NCBI RefSeq assembly: GCF_020889685.1
Contig: NZ_JACMYO010000008.1
Span: forward strand, 23,358-87,357
Direction of reading: 5' to 3'
Length of the DNA: 64,000 nucleotides
From: Bradyrhizobium oropedii
GTDB lineage: Bacteria; Pseudomonadota; Alphaproteobacteria; Rhizobiales; Xanthobacteraceae
Shown here one piece after another: positions 9,331 to 17,792 of this stretch. The number at the start of each line of letters is the position of its first letter. Positions within the stretch are counted from its first letter, which is position 1. Both the position numbers and the translations under genes were made by a program. Under the pieces are notes generated by a model, which searched no databases, had not been told where the DNA came from, and worked only from the letters and a program-made list of their open reading frames with translations.

Positions 9331-10917
9331 ATGAGGAATTTCCACTTCGCCGGCCGTTCCACGGTCCACGCCCAGAACGCGATGGTGGCGACGTCGCATC
9401 CGGAGGCGGCGCTGGTGGCCATCGAGGTGATGCGCGAGGGCGGCACGGCGGCGGACGCTGCGGTCGCCGCCTGCGCACTGCTCGGCGTCATCGAGCCGCA
9501 ATCGACCGGCATCGGCGGCGACTGCTTCGCGCTGATCCAGCCGAAGGGCGAGGGCAAGATCACGTCCTACAACGGCAGCGGCCGGGCGCCGATGGCGGCC
9601 ACCGCCGACTGGTACCTCGAACGCAAGATCCATTCGGTGCCGCTGACCTCGGCGCATGCCGTCAGCGTTCCCGGCGCGATCGATGCCTGGGACGCGATCC
9701 TCAGGGATCACGGCAAGTTCGGCTTCGACCGGCTGCTGCAGCCCGCGATCAAGGCCGCCGAAGAGGGCTATGTGGTCGCTCCGCGCATCGCCTTCGACTG
9801 GAAGAACGGCTTCGAGAAGCTGAAGAACGGCACCAACACCGAGCGCTATCTGCTGCCGCACGGCAAGCCCGCGGTCGTCGGCGACGTGATCCGCCAGCCC
9901 GAGCTCGGCAAGACGCTGCGCGAGATCGCGCAAAAGGGCCGCGACGCCTTCTATAGCGGCGAGATCGCCGCCGACATGGTCGACACGCTGCGCGGCATCG
10001 GCGGGCTGCACACGCTGGAAGACTTCGCCGCGCATTCGACCGAGACGACCTTGCCGATCGGCACGATGTACAAGGGCCACGACGTCTGGCAGTGCCCGCC
10101 GAACGGCCCCGGCATCACCATGCTGGTGATGCTCAACATCCTGTCGCGCTTCGACCTGACCAAGTTCAAGCCGCTCAGCGTCGAGCGCTTCCACCTCGAG
10201 GCCGAGGCGGCGCGCATCGCCTACATGATGCGCGAGCAGTATATCGGCGACCCCCAGCACGCGCATGTCGACGTTGCCGGCATCCTCTCCAGGGAGTTCG
10301 CCGACGAGCACATCAAGAATATCCGGATGGACCGGCTGCTCGAACTGCCGAACGTCGCACCGCCGATGAACCCGTCGACGGTCTACATCACGGTGGTCGA
10401 TAAGGATCGCAACGTCTGCTCGTTCATCAACTCGATCGCGCATTCGTTCGGCTCGGCGATCGTCTCCGACAAGACCGGCATCCTGTTGCAAAACCGCGCC
10501 GGCGGCTTCCGCATCCAGCCCGGCCATCCGAACTGCATCGCGCCGGGCAAGCGTCCGCTGCACACCATCATTCCGTCATTGGCCACCAGGAACGGCCGTG
10601 CGGTGATGCCGTTTGGCGTGATGGGCGGGCAGTATCAGCCGGTCGGCCAGACCCGCGTGCTGACCAACATGCTGGACTATGGCTTTGACATCCAGGAGGC
10701 CATCGATATGCCGCGCGGCCTGCATTACGAGGGCGTCTACCAGCTCGAGGACTCGGTGCCGGCGGAGATCGTCGAGGGTCTGAAGAAGATCGGCCACCAG
10801 ACCACCAGCGTGGTGGCGCCGCTCGGCGGCGGCCAGGGGATCTGGATCGATTGGGACAAGGGCACGCTGACCGGCGGCTCCGATCCGCGCAAGGACGGCT
10901 GCGCACTCGGCTACTGA
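9331..10917 (+). CDS. Gamma-glutamyltransferase family protein (Ntn hydrolase)
   Basis: A 528-residue autoprocessing N-terminal-nucleophile hydrolase. The N-terminal signature TGIGGDCFAL and the processing region NPSTVYITVVDKDRNVCSF are clear; by alignment with E. coli GGT the catalytic, self-cleaving threonine is Thr350. Beta-subunit motifs include GILLQNRAGGF and the glycine-rich MPFGVMGG. Classical GGT is periplasmic, but this protein begins MRNFHFAGRSTVHAQ with no signal peptide. A cytoplasmic relative of the oxamate amidohydrolase or cephalosporin acylase type is therefore as likely as glutathione turnover. ATG at 9331 gives the family-standard N-terminus. It may share a transcript with the FKBP gene 35 bp downstream. 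Confidence 0.9.
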   Translation: MRNFHFAGRSTVHAQNAMVATSHPEAALVAIEVMREGGTAADAAVAACALLGVIEPQSTGIGGDCFALIQPKGEGKITSYNGSGRAPMAATADWYLERKIHSVPLTSAHAVSVPGAIDAWDAILRDHGKFGFDRLLQPAIKAAEEGYVVAPRIAFDWKNGFEKLKNGTNTERYLLPHGKPAVVGDVIRQPELGKTLREIAQKGRDAFYSGEIAADMVDTLRGIGGLHTLEDFAAHSTETTLPIGTMYKGHDVWQCPPNGPGITMLVMLNILSRFDLTKFKPLSVERFHLEAEAARIAYMMREQYIGDPQHAHVDVAGILSREFADEHIKNIRMDRLLELPNVAPPMNPSTVYITVVDKDRNVCSFINSIAHSFGSAIVSDKTGILLQNRAGGFRIQPGHPNCIAPGKRPLHTIIPSLATRNGRAVMPFGVMGGQYQPVGQTRVLTNMLDYGFDIQEAIDMPRGLHYEGVYQLEDSVPAEIVEGLKKIGHQTTSVVAPLGGGQGIWIDWDKGTLTGGSDPRKDGCALGY

Positions 10918-10952
10918 TCGAGATCGACATCAATCAAGGAAGGACGTCCAGG

Positions 10953-11411
10953 ATGCAATCTTCACGACGCACGATCATCAAGACTGCGTTTGCCGGCCTT
11001 GCGGCGGCAGTCTCCACGTCCGTTGCCGGCGAAACGGCAATGGCTCAAACTGCAGGAAAGCCCATGACCACAGCTTCAGGCCTCCAGATCATCGACAGCA
11101 AGGTCGGCACCGGCGCCTCGCCGAAGGCCGGCCAGACCTGCGTCATGCACTATACCGGCTGGCTCTACGAGAACGGCCAGAAGGGCAAGAAATTCGACTC
11201 CTCCGTCGACCGCAACGAGCCGTTCGAGTTTCCGATCGGCCAGGGTCACGTGATCAAGGGTTGGGACGAGGGCGTCGCCTCCATGAAGGTCGGCGGCAAG
11301 CGCACGCTGATCATCCCGCCGAACCTCGGCTATGGCGCGCGCGGCGCCGGCGGCGTGATCCCGCCGAATGCAACGCTGATGTTCGACGTCGAACTGCTTG
11401 GTGTAAAGTAG
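10953..11411 (+). CDS. Exported FKBP-type peptidyl-prolyl cis-trans isomerase
   Basis: A 152-residue protein. The leader SSRRTIIKTAFAGLAAAVST carries a twin-arginine motif followed by a hydrophobic stretch and an AMA-QT cleavage site near residue 31, suggesting Tat export. Residues about 45-152 are one FKBP domain with the canonical core MHYTGWLYENGQ, FPIGQGHVIKGWDEGV and the LGYG loop. It catalyses proline isomerisation in periplasmic folding. ATG at 10953 follows AAGGAAGGA. It sits between the GGT-like and 2-hydroxyacid dehydrogenase genes with short gaps, so co-transcription is possible. Confidence 0.94.
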   Translation: MQSSRRTIIKTAFAGLAAAVSTSVAGETAMAQTAGKPMTTASGLQIIDSKVGTGASPKAGQTCVMHYTGWLYENGQKGKKFDSSVDRNEPFEFPIGQGHVIKGWDEGVASMKVGGKRTLIIPPNLGYGARGAGGVIPPNATLMFDVELLGVK

Positions 11412-11457
11412 GCTAGCGGCCGTCAAGTAACCGGCCCACGACAAGAGGGGCGCAGCG

Positions 11458-12465
11458 ATGAAGATCTCGATCCTCGACGATTATTTCGACACGCTGCGCA
11501 CCCTCGATTGCTTCCACAAGCTCGACGGCCATGACGTCACGATCTGGAACGATCATGTCCAGGACGTCGATACGCTCACCGAGCGGCTGCGCGACACCGA
11601 CGCGCTGGTCCTGATCCGCGAACGCACCCAGATCCGCGCGTCGCTGCTCGAGCGTCTGCCGAAGCTGAAGCTGATCAGCCAGCGCAGCGTCTATCCGCAT
11701 ATCGACATCGACGCCTGCACGCGGCTCGGCATCATCGTGTCGTCGAGCCAGCATGCCGACACGCCGTCTTACGCCACCGCCGAGTTCACCTGGGGCATGA
11801 TCCTCGCGGCGATGCGCGCGATCCCGCAACAGATGGCGGCGCTGAAGGCCGGCAAATGGCAGATCGGCGTCGGCCATACCCTGCGCGGCAAGACGCTCGG
11901 CATCTACGGCTATGGGCGTATCGGCGCCGTGGTCGCGGGCTACGGCAGGGCGTTCGGAATGAACGTGCTGGTTTGGGCGCGCGAGCCGGCGATGGTGAAG
12001 GCGCGTGCCGACGGCTACGAGACCGCGGCAAGCAAGGCCGATTTCTTTGCCCGTTGTGACGTGCTGTCGCTGCATATGCGGCTGGTCGACGCGACGCGCG
12101 GCATCGTCAAGGCGGAAGACCTCGCGCGGATGAAAGCGACCGCGCTGATCGTCAACACCAGCCGCGCGCCGCTGATCGAGCCGGGTGCGCTGGTCAATGC
12201 GCTGCGCGCAGGCCGCCCCGGCATGGCAGCTATCGATGTCTACGAGAAGGAGCCGCTGCGCGACACGTCGGACCCGCTGCTCAACATGGACAATGTGGTC
12301 TGCACGCCGCATCTCGGCTACGTCTCGCGCGACGAATACGAGATCCAGTTCACCGATATCTTCGATCAGATCTTGGCCTATGCCGCCGGTACGCCGACCA
12401 ACGTGGTCAATCCGGATGTGCTGGCACATTCGGATGTGCCGACACATCCGCGCCCGCGCAGCTGA
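11458..12465 (+). CDS. D-2-hydroxyacid dehydrogenase family protein
   Basis: A 335-residue NAD(P)-dependent dehydrogenase. It has a split catalytic domain (residues about 1-105 and 300-335) around a Rossmann domain with [10 protein letters not shown]. The [14 protein letters not shown] segment carries the conserved substrate and cofactor contacts, and [13 protein letters not shown] contains the catalytic histidine. It would interconvert a 2-keto acid and a D-2-hydroxy acid; the substrate is not determined by sequence. It is at the family-normal length. ATG at 11458 follows AAGAGGGG. The last codons carry a short repeated GTGCTGGCACATTCGGATGTG-like stretch ([11 protein letters not shown]) of no known role. 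Confidence 0.92.
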   Translation: MKISILDDYFDTLRTLDCFHKLDGHDVTIWNDHVQDVDTLTERLRDTDALVLIRERTQIRASLLERLPKLKLISQRSVYPHIDIDACTRLGIIVSSSQHADTPSYATAEFTWGMILAAMRAIPQQMAALKAGKWQIGVGHTLRGKTLGIYGYGRIGAVVAGYGRAFGMNVLVWAREPAMVKARADGYETAASKADFFARCDVLSLHMRLVDATRGIVKAEDLARMKATALIVNTSRAPLIEPGALVNALRAGRPGMAAIDVYEKEPLRDTSDPLLNMDNVVCTPHLGYVSRDEYEIQFTDIFDQILAYAAGTPTNVVNPDVLAHSDVPTHPRPRS

Positions 12466-12485
12466 CCAGCGCCGCCAATGCTCGA

Positions 12486-12510
12486 ACGGCCGGCTCGATG
12501 GACCGGCCGT
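12486..12510. terminator. Hairpin between convergent dehydrogenase and csbD genes
   Basis: Arms ACGGCCGG (12486-12493) and CCGGCCGT (12503-12510) form an 8-bp GC-rich stem with a 9-nt loop, centred between two converging genes. There is no clean T-tract on the plus side (CTCATCT), so termination may be partial or Rho-assisted. Confidence 0.5.
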
Positions 12511-12522
12511 CTCATCTATCGT

Positions 12523-12738
12523 TCAGCGAGTCCAGTGAGCCGCTGCGGTCACCCTGTTGACTGCATGTCTGACGATCCTCTTGGCTCCGCCGAGCGCCTT
12601 CTGGCCCTTGCCCTTGGCTTGCAGGATCGCACCTCGGCCCTGCATCGCCGGAGAACCGGTGACCTTGCCAAGACGCCGTTTGAACCTGCCGATCGCCTCG
12701 TTGGCGCTGCCCTTGATCTTGTCGGTCGTGCTACTCAT
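12523..12738 (-). CDS. CsbD family stress protein
   Basis: A 71-residue hydrophilic protein beginning MSSTTDKIKGSANEAIGRFK, the CsbD signature (KxKGxxxExxGxxK), with the second GKVTGSP and KGKGQKALGGAK elements. It is a small general-stress protein of unresolved biochemical role, typical of rhizobia. ATG at 12738 follows an excellent AAAGGAGTC ribosome binding site; a longer in-frame upstream extension has no such site and is antisense to the cupin gene. The very basic C-terminus (RIVRHAVNRVTAAAHWTR) is unusual for CsbD. Confidence 0.9.
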   Translation of the reverse strand: MSSTTDKIKGSANEAIGRFKRRLGKVTGSPAMQGRGAILQAKGKGQKALGGAKRIVRHAVNRVTAAAHWTR

Positions 12739-12900
12739 GAAATGACTCCTTTGGAATACCCTGATGCAACGCGCCGGGACATCGTCATGTTCCGATTTGG
12801 CGATGTTCCGACTTGGCAATGTTCCGATTTTCCGCTCGCCTGCGCGCATGCTTTTCGGTAGCGTTCCACGCACGAAATCTGGCCAACGAAAGCAAGAACG

Positions 12901-13419
12901 ATGAGCGGTTCCCACGATCACACCCATTCTCACGACCATGATCATCACGACGACGAGCGCTGGAAGCACGACGGCGTCCGCGTGATTCCGGGCAACCAGC
13001 TCGATCCGAACGTGCCGTCGACCGCCGGCATGGACCGCAAGGCCGCGATCAATTTCGCCCGCGTCGGCGCGCAGAAATTGTGGGCGGGCACCGTCAGCAT
13101 CAAGCCGGACGCCAAGACCGGCGCGCATCATCACGGCCATCTCGAAAGCATCATCTATGTGGTGAAGGGCAAGGCGCGCATGCGCTGGGGCGAGAAGCTG
13201 CAGTTCACTGCCGAAGCCGGTCCCGGCGATTTCATCTTCGTGCCGCCCTACGTGCCGCATCAGGAGATCAACGCCAGTCCGGACGAGGTGCTGGAATGCG
13301 TGCTGGTGCGCTCCGACGGCGAAGCGGTCGCGATCAATCTCGACATCGAGCCGGTCGAGAAGCCGGAGAGCGTGCTGTGGGTCGATCCGGTGCACCGGCA
13401 TCCCGACGAGAAGAAATGA
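12901..13419 (+). CDS. Cupin domain protein with a histidine-rich N-terminus
   Basis: A 172-residue protein. The first 17 residues (MSGSHDHTHSHDHDHHD) hold seven histidines and look like a metal-binding tail. The cupin fold spans about residues 55-150. Motif 1 is HHHGHLESIIYVVKG and motif 2 is PGDFIFVPPYVPHQEIN, supplying the usual metal ligands. Reaction and substrate are unknown; single-domain cupins of this sort include dioxygenases, isomerases and sensors. It is divergent from csbD with a 162-bp gap. The gene ends inside a perfect 12-bp-arm hairpin at 13418-13442. Confidence 0.88.
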   Translation: MSGSHDHTHSHDHDHHDDERWKHDGVRVIPGNQLDPNVPSTAGMDRKAAINFARVGAQKLWAGTVSIKPDAKTGAHHHGHLESIIYVVKGKARMRWGEKLQFTAEAGPGDFIFVPPYVPHQEINASPDEVLECVLVRSDGEAVAINLDIEPVEKPESVLWVDPVHRHPDEKK

Positions 13420-13442
13420 CGTTGCAGCTGAGCTGCAACGTC
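13418..13442. terminator. Hairpin overlapping the cupin stop codon
   Basis: Perfect 12-bp arms GACGTTGCAGCT and AGCTGCAACGTC are separated by a single G. The stem begins within the stop codon of the cupin gene and overlaps the first bases of the following repeat. No T-tract follows, so it may protect the 3' end rather than terminate. Confidence 0.5.
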
Positions 13443-13540
13443 ATTCCGGGGCGATGCGCAGCATCGAACCTCAGGTGCGCAATTGCGCACCGGGGAATCT
13501 CGAGAGTCCGGGTTCACGCTTTGCGTGTCCCGGAATGACG
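13439..13540. repeat. Intergenic palindromic repeat, CGTCATTCCGG family, copy 1
   Basis: It starts CGTCATTCCGGGGCGATGCG and ends TCCCGGAATGACG, with nested inner palindromes (GCGCAATTGCGC; GATGCGCAGCATC). It fills the gap before the enoyl-CoA hydratase gene. Four more copies occur in this window at 14317, 36301, 59571 and 61862. Confidence 0.85.
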
Positions 13541-13559
13541 GTATAGGGAGGAGGCCAGC

Positions 13560-14297
13560 ATGACGCTCGTTCGTTACGAGAGCGCGGATCACGTCGCCAC
13601 CATCACGATGACCCGCAACGAGAAGCACAACGCGCTCAACAACGCGTTGTGTACGGAGTTGCGTGACGCCTGGCTACGGTTTCGGGACAGCGACGATCGC
13701 GTCGCGGTGCTGGCTTCCTCGGAAGAGAAGTATTTCTCCGTCGGCGCCGATGTCGCCGACCTTCCCGTCAATATGTGGCACGCGGTGCCCGGCCTGGGCG
13801 TCGATCTCGACAAGCCGGTCATTGCGGCGACGTCGGGCTGGGTGGTCGGCGGGGCCTTCGTGCTGGTTCAGATGGCCGATCTGTGCGTCGCCTCCGAGAC
13901 GACGCGCTTCATTTATCCCGAGGGCAAGATCGGCACGACGGCCGGAGGGGTCTCGTCGGTGATGGCACGGATGCCGCACAAGATCGCCATGGAGTTTCTT
14001 CTGGTCGGCGAGGAGATGTCGGCGGAACGCGCCTTCCAGATCGGTTTCGTCAACAAGGTCGTGCCGAAGGGACAACACGTCGCGATGGCACAGCAGATGG
14101 CCGCGAAGATCGCCGGCAATGCGCCGTTGGTGGTCCGTGCGCTGAAGAAGCTGGCCCGTGAAGCCATGCCGAAGGGGCCGCTGGAGACGGTCGCCGACGT
14201 GCGGCGGCTGCTTGACGAAGTGCGAGACAGCGACGACCTCAAGGAAGGTGTCAAGGCATTCAGCGAGAAGCGGAAGCCGAGGTTTACGGGGAAGTAG
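13560..14297 (+). CDS. Enoyl-CoA hydratase/isomerase family protein
   Basis: A 245-residue crotonase-fold protein. The segment YFSVGADVADL supplies the first oxyanion-hole region and GWVVGGAFVLVQMADLCVAS the second, with PEGKIGTTAGG following. The usual hydratase glutamate positions are partly substituted, so hydratase, isomerase or another crotonase reaction is possible. It is not adjacent to other fatty-acid genes and does not belong to the fad operon at 38.8 kb. ATG at 13560 follows GGGAGGAGG. Confidence 0.88.
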   Translation: MTLVRYESADHVATITMTRNEKHNALNNALCTELRDAWLRFRDSDDRVAVLASSEEKYFSVGADVADLPVNMWHAVPGLGVDLDKPVIAATSGWVVGGAFVLVQMADLCVASETTRFIYPEGKIGTTAGGVSSVMARMPHKIAMEFLLVGEEMSAERAFQIGFVNKVVPKGQHVAMAQQMAAKIAGNAPLVVRALKKLAREAMPKGPLETVADVRRLLDEVRDSDDLKEGVKAFSEKRKPRFTGK

Positions 14298-14316
14298 GGC
14301 GAGCCCTCACCATTTT

Positions 14317-14419
14317 CGTCATTCCGGGGCGACGCGTAGCGTCGAGCCCGGAATCCATCACCACAAGTTCAGCGGTGAAATGGATTCCGGGTTCTCGCTT
14401 CGCGAGCCCCGGAATGACG
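14317..14419. repeat. Intergenic palindromic repeat, CGTCATTCCGG family, copy 2
   Basis: It has CGTCATTCCGGGGCGACG at the left and CGAGCCCCGGAATGACG at the right, with an inner GGAATCCATCA / TGGATTCC pair. It lies between the converging enoyl-CoA hydratase and amidohydrolase genes. Confidence 0.85.
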
Positions 14420-14427
14420 TGGAGAGA

Positions 14428-15954
14428 CTACGCAAACACCCGGTGATCGATCAGACCATTCGGCACCACATAGCCGTAGCGCGTGTGTGACGGCTCGGGG
14501 CCCGCCTTCTCATACTGCGCCTTCATCATCGCGAAGCGGTCGCCCTTGATGTCGAGCATCGCGCGCTTCGGCTGGATGTTGTAGAGCCGCGCATTGTTGT
14601 CGCCGAAGATCGCGGTCTTCACCGGTCCGTCGGCGGGACCAAGCGGCGCGTAGCCGAACTTCTTCTGCATCATTTCGGGGATCTCGAGCCGCCGCAGGCC
14701 CTCGATCTGCCATTGCGGCGCACCGGTCCACAGCGCATCGGTGCCCCAGCAAATGTGGTCGACGCCGAGGCCCTTGATCAGGGTGCCCATCAGCGCGGCG
14801 CAGACATTGGGCTCGGCGACCAGCGTGGTGGCGAACAATTGCCCGACATCGCCATAGACATTGTTGACGCCATACTGCGCCGGGATGTCGGCAAGGTCGG
14901 AGGTCCAGGCGATCCGGCCGGTGCGTTCGAACTCCGCGAGCGCGACCTTCGGATCGCCGCCGACATGGCGATAGGCCGAGTGATAGATGATGAAGTTGAG
15001 CTGCGGCCAGTCCTTGGCCGCCTGGCCGACATCGGCGACGTCGGCGAAGCCGCGCAGATTCGGACATTGCTTCTCGATCCCGGGCGGGAACAGTCCCTTG
15101 TGGACGCAGATATTCTTGATGCCCGCCTTCACCATCTTCTCATAGCCCTTGTAGGCGACCTTCTCGTCGTCCAGCCGCCACGGGTAGCGGCTGATCTCCT
15201 TGTGGGTGTTGTCGCCGATCGTGTAGCCCTTGCAGGATTCCGGCCTCAGCGCCAGCGCAGCATCGAGCTTGTCGAGCCAGCCGGGCTGCCCGGGCGTGAA
15301 GATCGCGTGACAGAACACGCGGCGCGAGCCGGCCTCGTCGTTCATCTTCTTGCGCGCATCGGCCATCTGCTCGTTGGTCAGGAACCAGTCCTGCTCGATG
15401 TCCGACGGCGCCGAGGAGATCAGCGCGATCTTGGTGTCGGAATCGAGAAACATCTCCTTCTTGTAGTTGTTGAACTTCAGATCCTCGATGGTCTGCTCGT
15501 GATCGTTGAGCTCCTTGTTCCAGCCGGCCTTTCCGACCGCCTTGCGCATTTCCACGAAGCCCATGATGCGGGTGTCGTCGCGCAGGAAATGCGTGTGCAT
15601 GTCCATGATGAACTGGTCCTTCAGCCCGTTGGCGCGCTCTTGCGCCATCGCGGGCGTTGCGGCTTCCGCCGGCGTCACGTCGAACAGCTCGCCGTAGACC
15701 TGGTTCATCGCGACGAAGGAGGCGGCCATGCCGGCCGCGGTCTGGAAGAATTTTCGGCGATCGAGCCCCTGCTTGCGGCCGAGATCGTCGGCCATCGCGA
15801 GCAACCGCGCCTCGACCTCGCGCTGCCGTTCGTTCTGCGGGTCGGGATAGAATTCGTCGCTGGAGACGATCTGGGTCGGGATCGGCGTCTGGTGCTGGCA
15901 CAGTTCGGAGGGCATCAAGGCGGCAAGTTCTTCGTCGGTGAGATTGCTGCTCAT
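14428..15954 (-). CDS. Tat-exported amidohydrolase family protein (TIM barrel)
   Basis: A 508-residue protein. A twin-arginine motif (LDRRKFFQTAAGMAASF, Arg66-Arg67) is preceded by an unusually long, conserved-looking N-region. Residues about 110-490 are an amidohydrolase_2 barrel with the metal-binding DMHTH, a later IIYHSAYRH strand and CWGTDALWTG with the catalytic aspartate. Relatives are decarboxylases, lactonases and related C-C or C-N hydrolases. ATG at 15954 follows GCGAGAAGCGGGAGCG on the coding strand. An internal ATG at 15795 would place the arginine pair at a normal position but lacks a good ribosome binding site. It is divergent from an alpha/beta hydrolase that also carries a Tat signal. 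Confidence 0.85.
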   Translation of the reverse strand: MSSNLTDEELAALMPSELCQHQTPIPTQIVSSDEFYPDPQNERQREVEARLLAMADDLGRKQGLDRRKFFQTAAGMAASFVAMNQVYGELFDVTPAEAATPAMAQERANGLKDQFIMDMHTHFLRDDTRIMGFVEMRKAVGKAGWNKELNDHEQTIEDLKFNNYKKEMFLDSDTKIALISSAPSDIEQDWFLTNEQMADARKKMNDEAGSRRVFCHAIFTPGQPGWLDKLDAALALRPESCKGYTIGDNTHKEISRYPWRLDDEKVAYKGYEKMVKAGIKNICVHKGLFPPGIEKQCPNLRGFADVADVGQAAKDWPQLNFIIYHSAYRHVGGDPKVALAEFERTGRIAWTSDLADIPAQYGVNNVYGDVGQLFATTLVAEPNVCAALMGTLIKGLGVDHICWGTDALWTGAPQWQIEGLRRLEIPEMMQKKFGYAPLGPADGPVKTAIFGDNNARLYNIQPKRAMLDIKGDRFAMMKAQYEKAGPEPSHTRYGYVVPNGLIDHRVFA

Positions 15955-16170
15955 TCTTCGCTCCCGCTTCTCGCCGGATTTTTCCGGTCGGACCGCTGCG
16001 GAGACTAGGACCAAGTCCGTTCGTCGTCCGCGCCGATTGCTGGAAGCCGCGTTCACAAAATCGTGCATCGTATCGGCGGCCGCGAGATGTGCCCGCCGCG
16101 CAACCGGACATGCGCGCTGCTATGCTCCATCGCACCGGATCGGACGAAGAAATCCGGAAGGGAGCGAACC

Positions 16171-17181
16171 ATGACGCTGTCAGATCATTCGCGGCGCACC
16201 ATCATCAAGGGCATCGGCGTTGCAAGCGCCGCCGGCGCGTTCCGCACGGCGCAGGCCGCGACCGCAGTTCCCGCCGAGGGAGAAATATGGAGCAACGAAT
16301 ACTGGGCGAAGAAGGGCGACATCCCCTTGTGGATGTTCCGCAAGCGGGTCGGTGCGCCGAAGCCGGGCGAGCCGGCGCGGCCCGTGGTGTTCTTCGTCCA
16401 CGGCTCGTCGGTGACATCGCGGGCGTTCGACCTCACGGTGCCCGGCAAGGGCGAGTATTCATTGCTGAACACATTTGCGCGCTACGGCTTCGATTGCTGG
16501 ACCATGGACCATGAAAATTACGGCAAGTCGGGCCGCACGTCGGGCAATGCGGATATCGCCAGTGGCGTCGAGGATCTCAAAGCGGCTGTCGAGGTGATCG
16601 CGCGCGAGACCGGGCAAACGAAATATCACTTCGTCGGCGAATCCTCCGGCGCGCCGCGGGCGGGTGCGTTCGCGATGGCCGCGCCCGAGCGCATCGACCG
16701 GCTGGTGTTCGCCGCCTTCACCTACAAGGGCGAGGGCTCGCCGACGCTGGCCAAGCGCGCCGAGCAGCTTGCCTATTACCGCAGCCACAACATGCGCAAG
16801 CGCGACCGCGACATGATCCGCTCGATCGCGACCCGCGACAAGCCGGGCACGTCGGACCCCGCCGTGATGGAAGCGCTGGCCGATGCCGAGATGCAGTTCG
16901 GCGATCAGATCCCGACCGGCACCTATCTCGACATGACCGCCAATCTGCCGGTGGTGCATCCGGAGAAGGTGTTGGCACCGGTGCTGCTGGTCCGCGGCGA
17001 GTATGACGGGATCGCGGCGGTGCCCGATCTCGAGGAGTTCTTCAACAAGCTGCCGAACGGTGATCGGCAGTTCATCATCCTGCCCGGCACCGCACATTCG
17101 GTGGCGCTCGCCACCAATCGGGAGCTGTTCTGGCACGTGACCCGGGCGTTTCTGACCATGCCGACACCGATCGTGACGTGA
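16171..17181 (+). CDS. Tat-exported alpha/beta hydrolase
   Basis: A 336-residue protein with the twin-arginine leader DHSRRTIIKGIGVASAAGAF and a predicted cleavage near residue 29. The alpha/beta hydrolase core has FFVHGSSVTSRAF (oxyanion loop), the nucleophile elbow VGESSGAPRAG with the candidate catalytic serine, the acid in VRGEYDGIA, and the histidine in PGTAHSVALAT. It is likely an esterase or lactonase in the periplasm. It is divergent from the Tat amidohydrolase, and the pair may act on the same exported substrate. ATG at 16171 is the only start that gives a proper Tat leader, and it follows GAAGGGAGCG. Confidence 0.9.
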   Translation: MTLSDHSRRTIIKGIGVASAAGAFRTAQAATAVPAEGEIWSNEYWAKKGDIPLWMFRKRVGAPKPGEPARPVVFFVHGSSVTSRAFDLTVPGKGEYSLLNTFARYGFDCWTMDHENYGKSGRTSGNADIASGVEDLKAAVEVIARETGQTKYHFVGESSGAPRAGAFAMAAPERIDRLVFAAFTYKGEGSPTLAKRAEQLAYYRSHNMRKRDRDMIRSIATRDKPGTSDPAVMEALADAEMQFGDQIPTGTYLDMTANLPVVHPEKVLAPVLLVRGEYDGIAAVPDLEEFFNKLPNGDRQFIILPGTAHSVALATNRELFWHVTRAFLTMPTPIVT

Positions 17182-17284
17182 GACGCCTGCGACAGGACGC
17201 CGCAAGAAAATTTGCGCGACGATGTCGGGAAGCGGCTATCCGGTTCGTCCTCGGGTCATAACCCCACGAACAGGAGCGCCTCTG

Positions 17285-17722
17285 ATGGCCACGCCGACAA
17301 TGATCTTCGTCAACCTGCCGGTCAGCAACCTCGCCAATGCCACTGCCTTCTATGAGGCGGTCGGTGCGACGAAGAATCCGCAATTCTCCGACCATACCGC
17401 CTCCTGCATGGTGATTTCCGAGACCATTTTCGTCATGCTGCTGACCCACGATAAATTCCGGCAGTTCACGCCGAAGACGATCGCCGATGCCAGGACCACG
17501 AGCGAGGTGCTGATCTGCCTCTCCGCCGAGAGCCGCGAGGCCGTCGACGGCTACGTGACCAAGGCGAAGGGCGCGGGCGGCAGCGCCGATCCGTCGCCGA
17601 AGCAGGATTATGGCTTCATGTATGGGCGCAGCTTCGAGGATCTCGACGGTCACATCTGGGAAGTGATGTGGATGGACGTCGAGGCTGCAACGAAGGCGCA
17701 GATCGCCGCGGCCACCGCCTGA
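17285..17722 (+). CDS. VOC family (glyoxalase-like) protein
   Basis: A 145-residue single-domain protein of two beta-alpha-beta-beta-beta modules. MIFVNLPVSNLANATAFYEA opens the first module, and SFEDLDGHIWEVMWMD ends the second with the conserved Gly-His-Glu metal-ligand pattern. This arrangement resembles the PhnB/glyoxalase-like VOC proteins whose substrate is unassigned. It follows the alpha/beta hydrolase on the same strand with a 103-bp gap. ATG at 17285 follows AACAGGAGC. Confidence 0.9.
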   Translation: MATPTMIFVNLPVSNLANATAFYEAVGATKNPQFSDHTASCMVISETIFVMLLTHDKFRQFTPKTIADARTTSEVLICLSAESREAVDGYVTKAKGAGGSADPSPKQDYGFMYGRSFEDLDGHIWEVMWMDVEAATKAQIAAATA

Positions 17723-17792
17723 GCTGCCGCACATGCGGCCATTCTAGAATAAGCGACAGCTCGCAATCCGCTCGGCGGATTGCGACTGGAGT

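Noticed and set aside
9313..10563. Minus-strand open frame of 416 codons opposite the GGT-like gene
   Set aside because: Shadow frame; the plus-strand gene has an intact Ntn-hydrolase motif.
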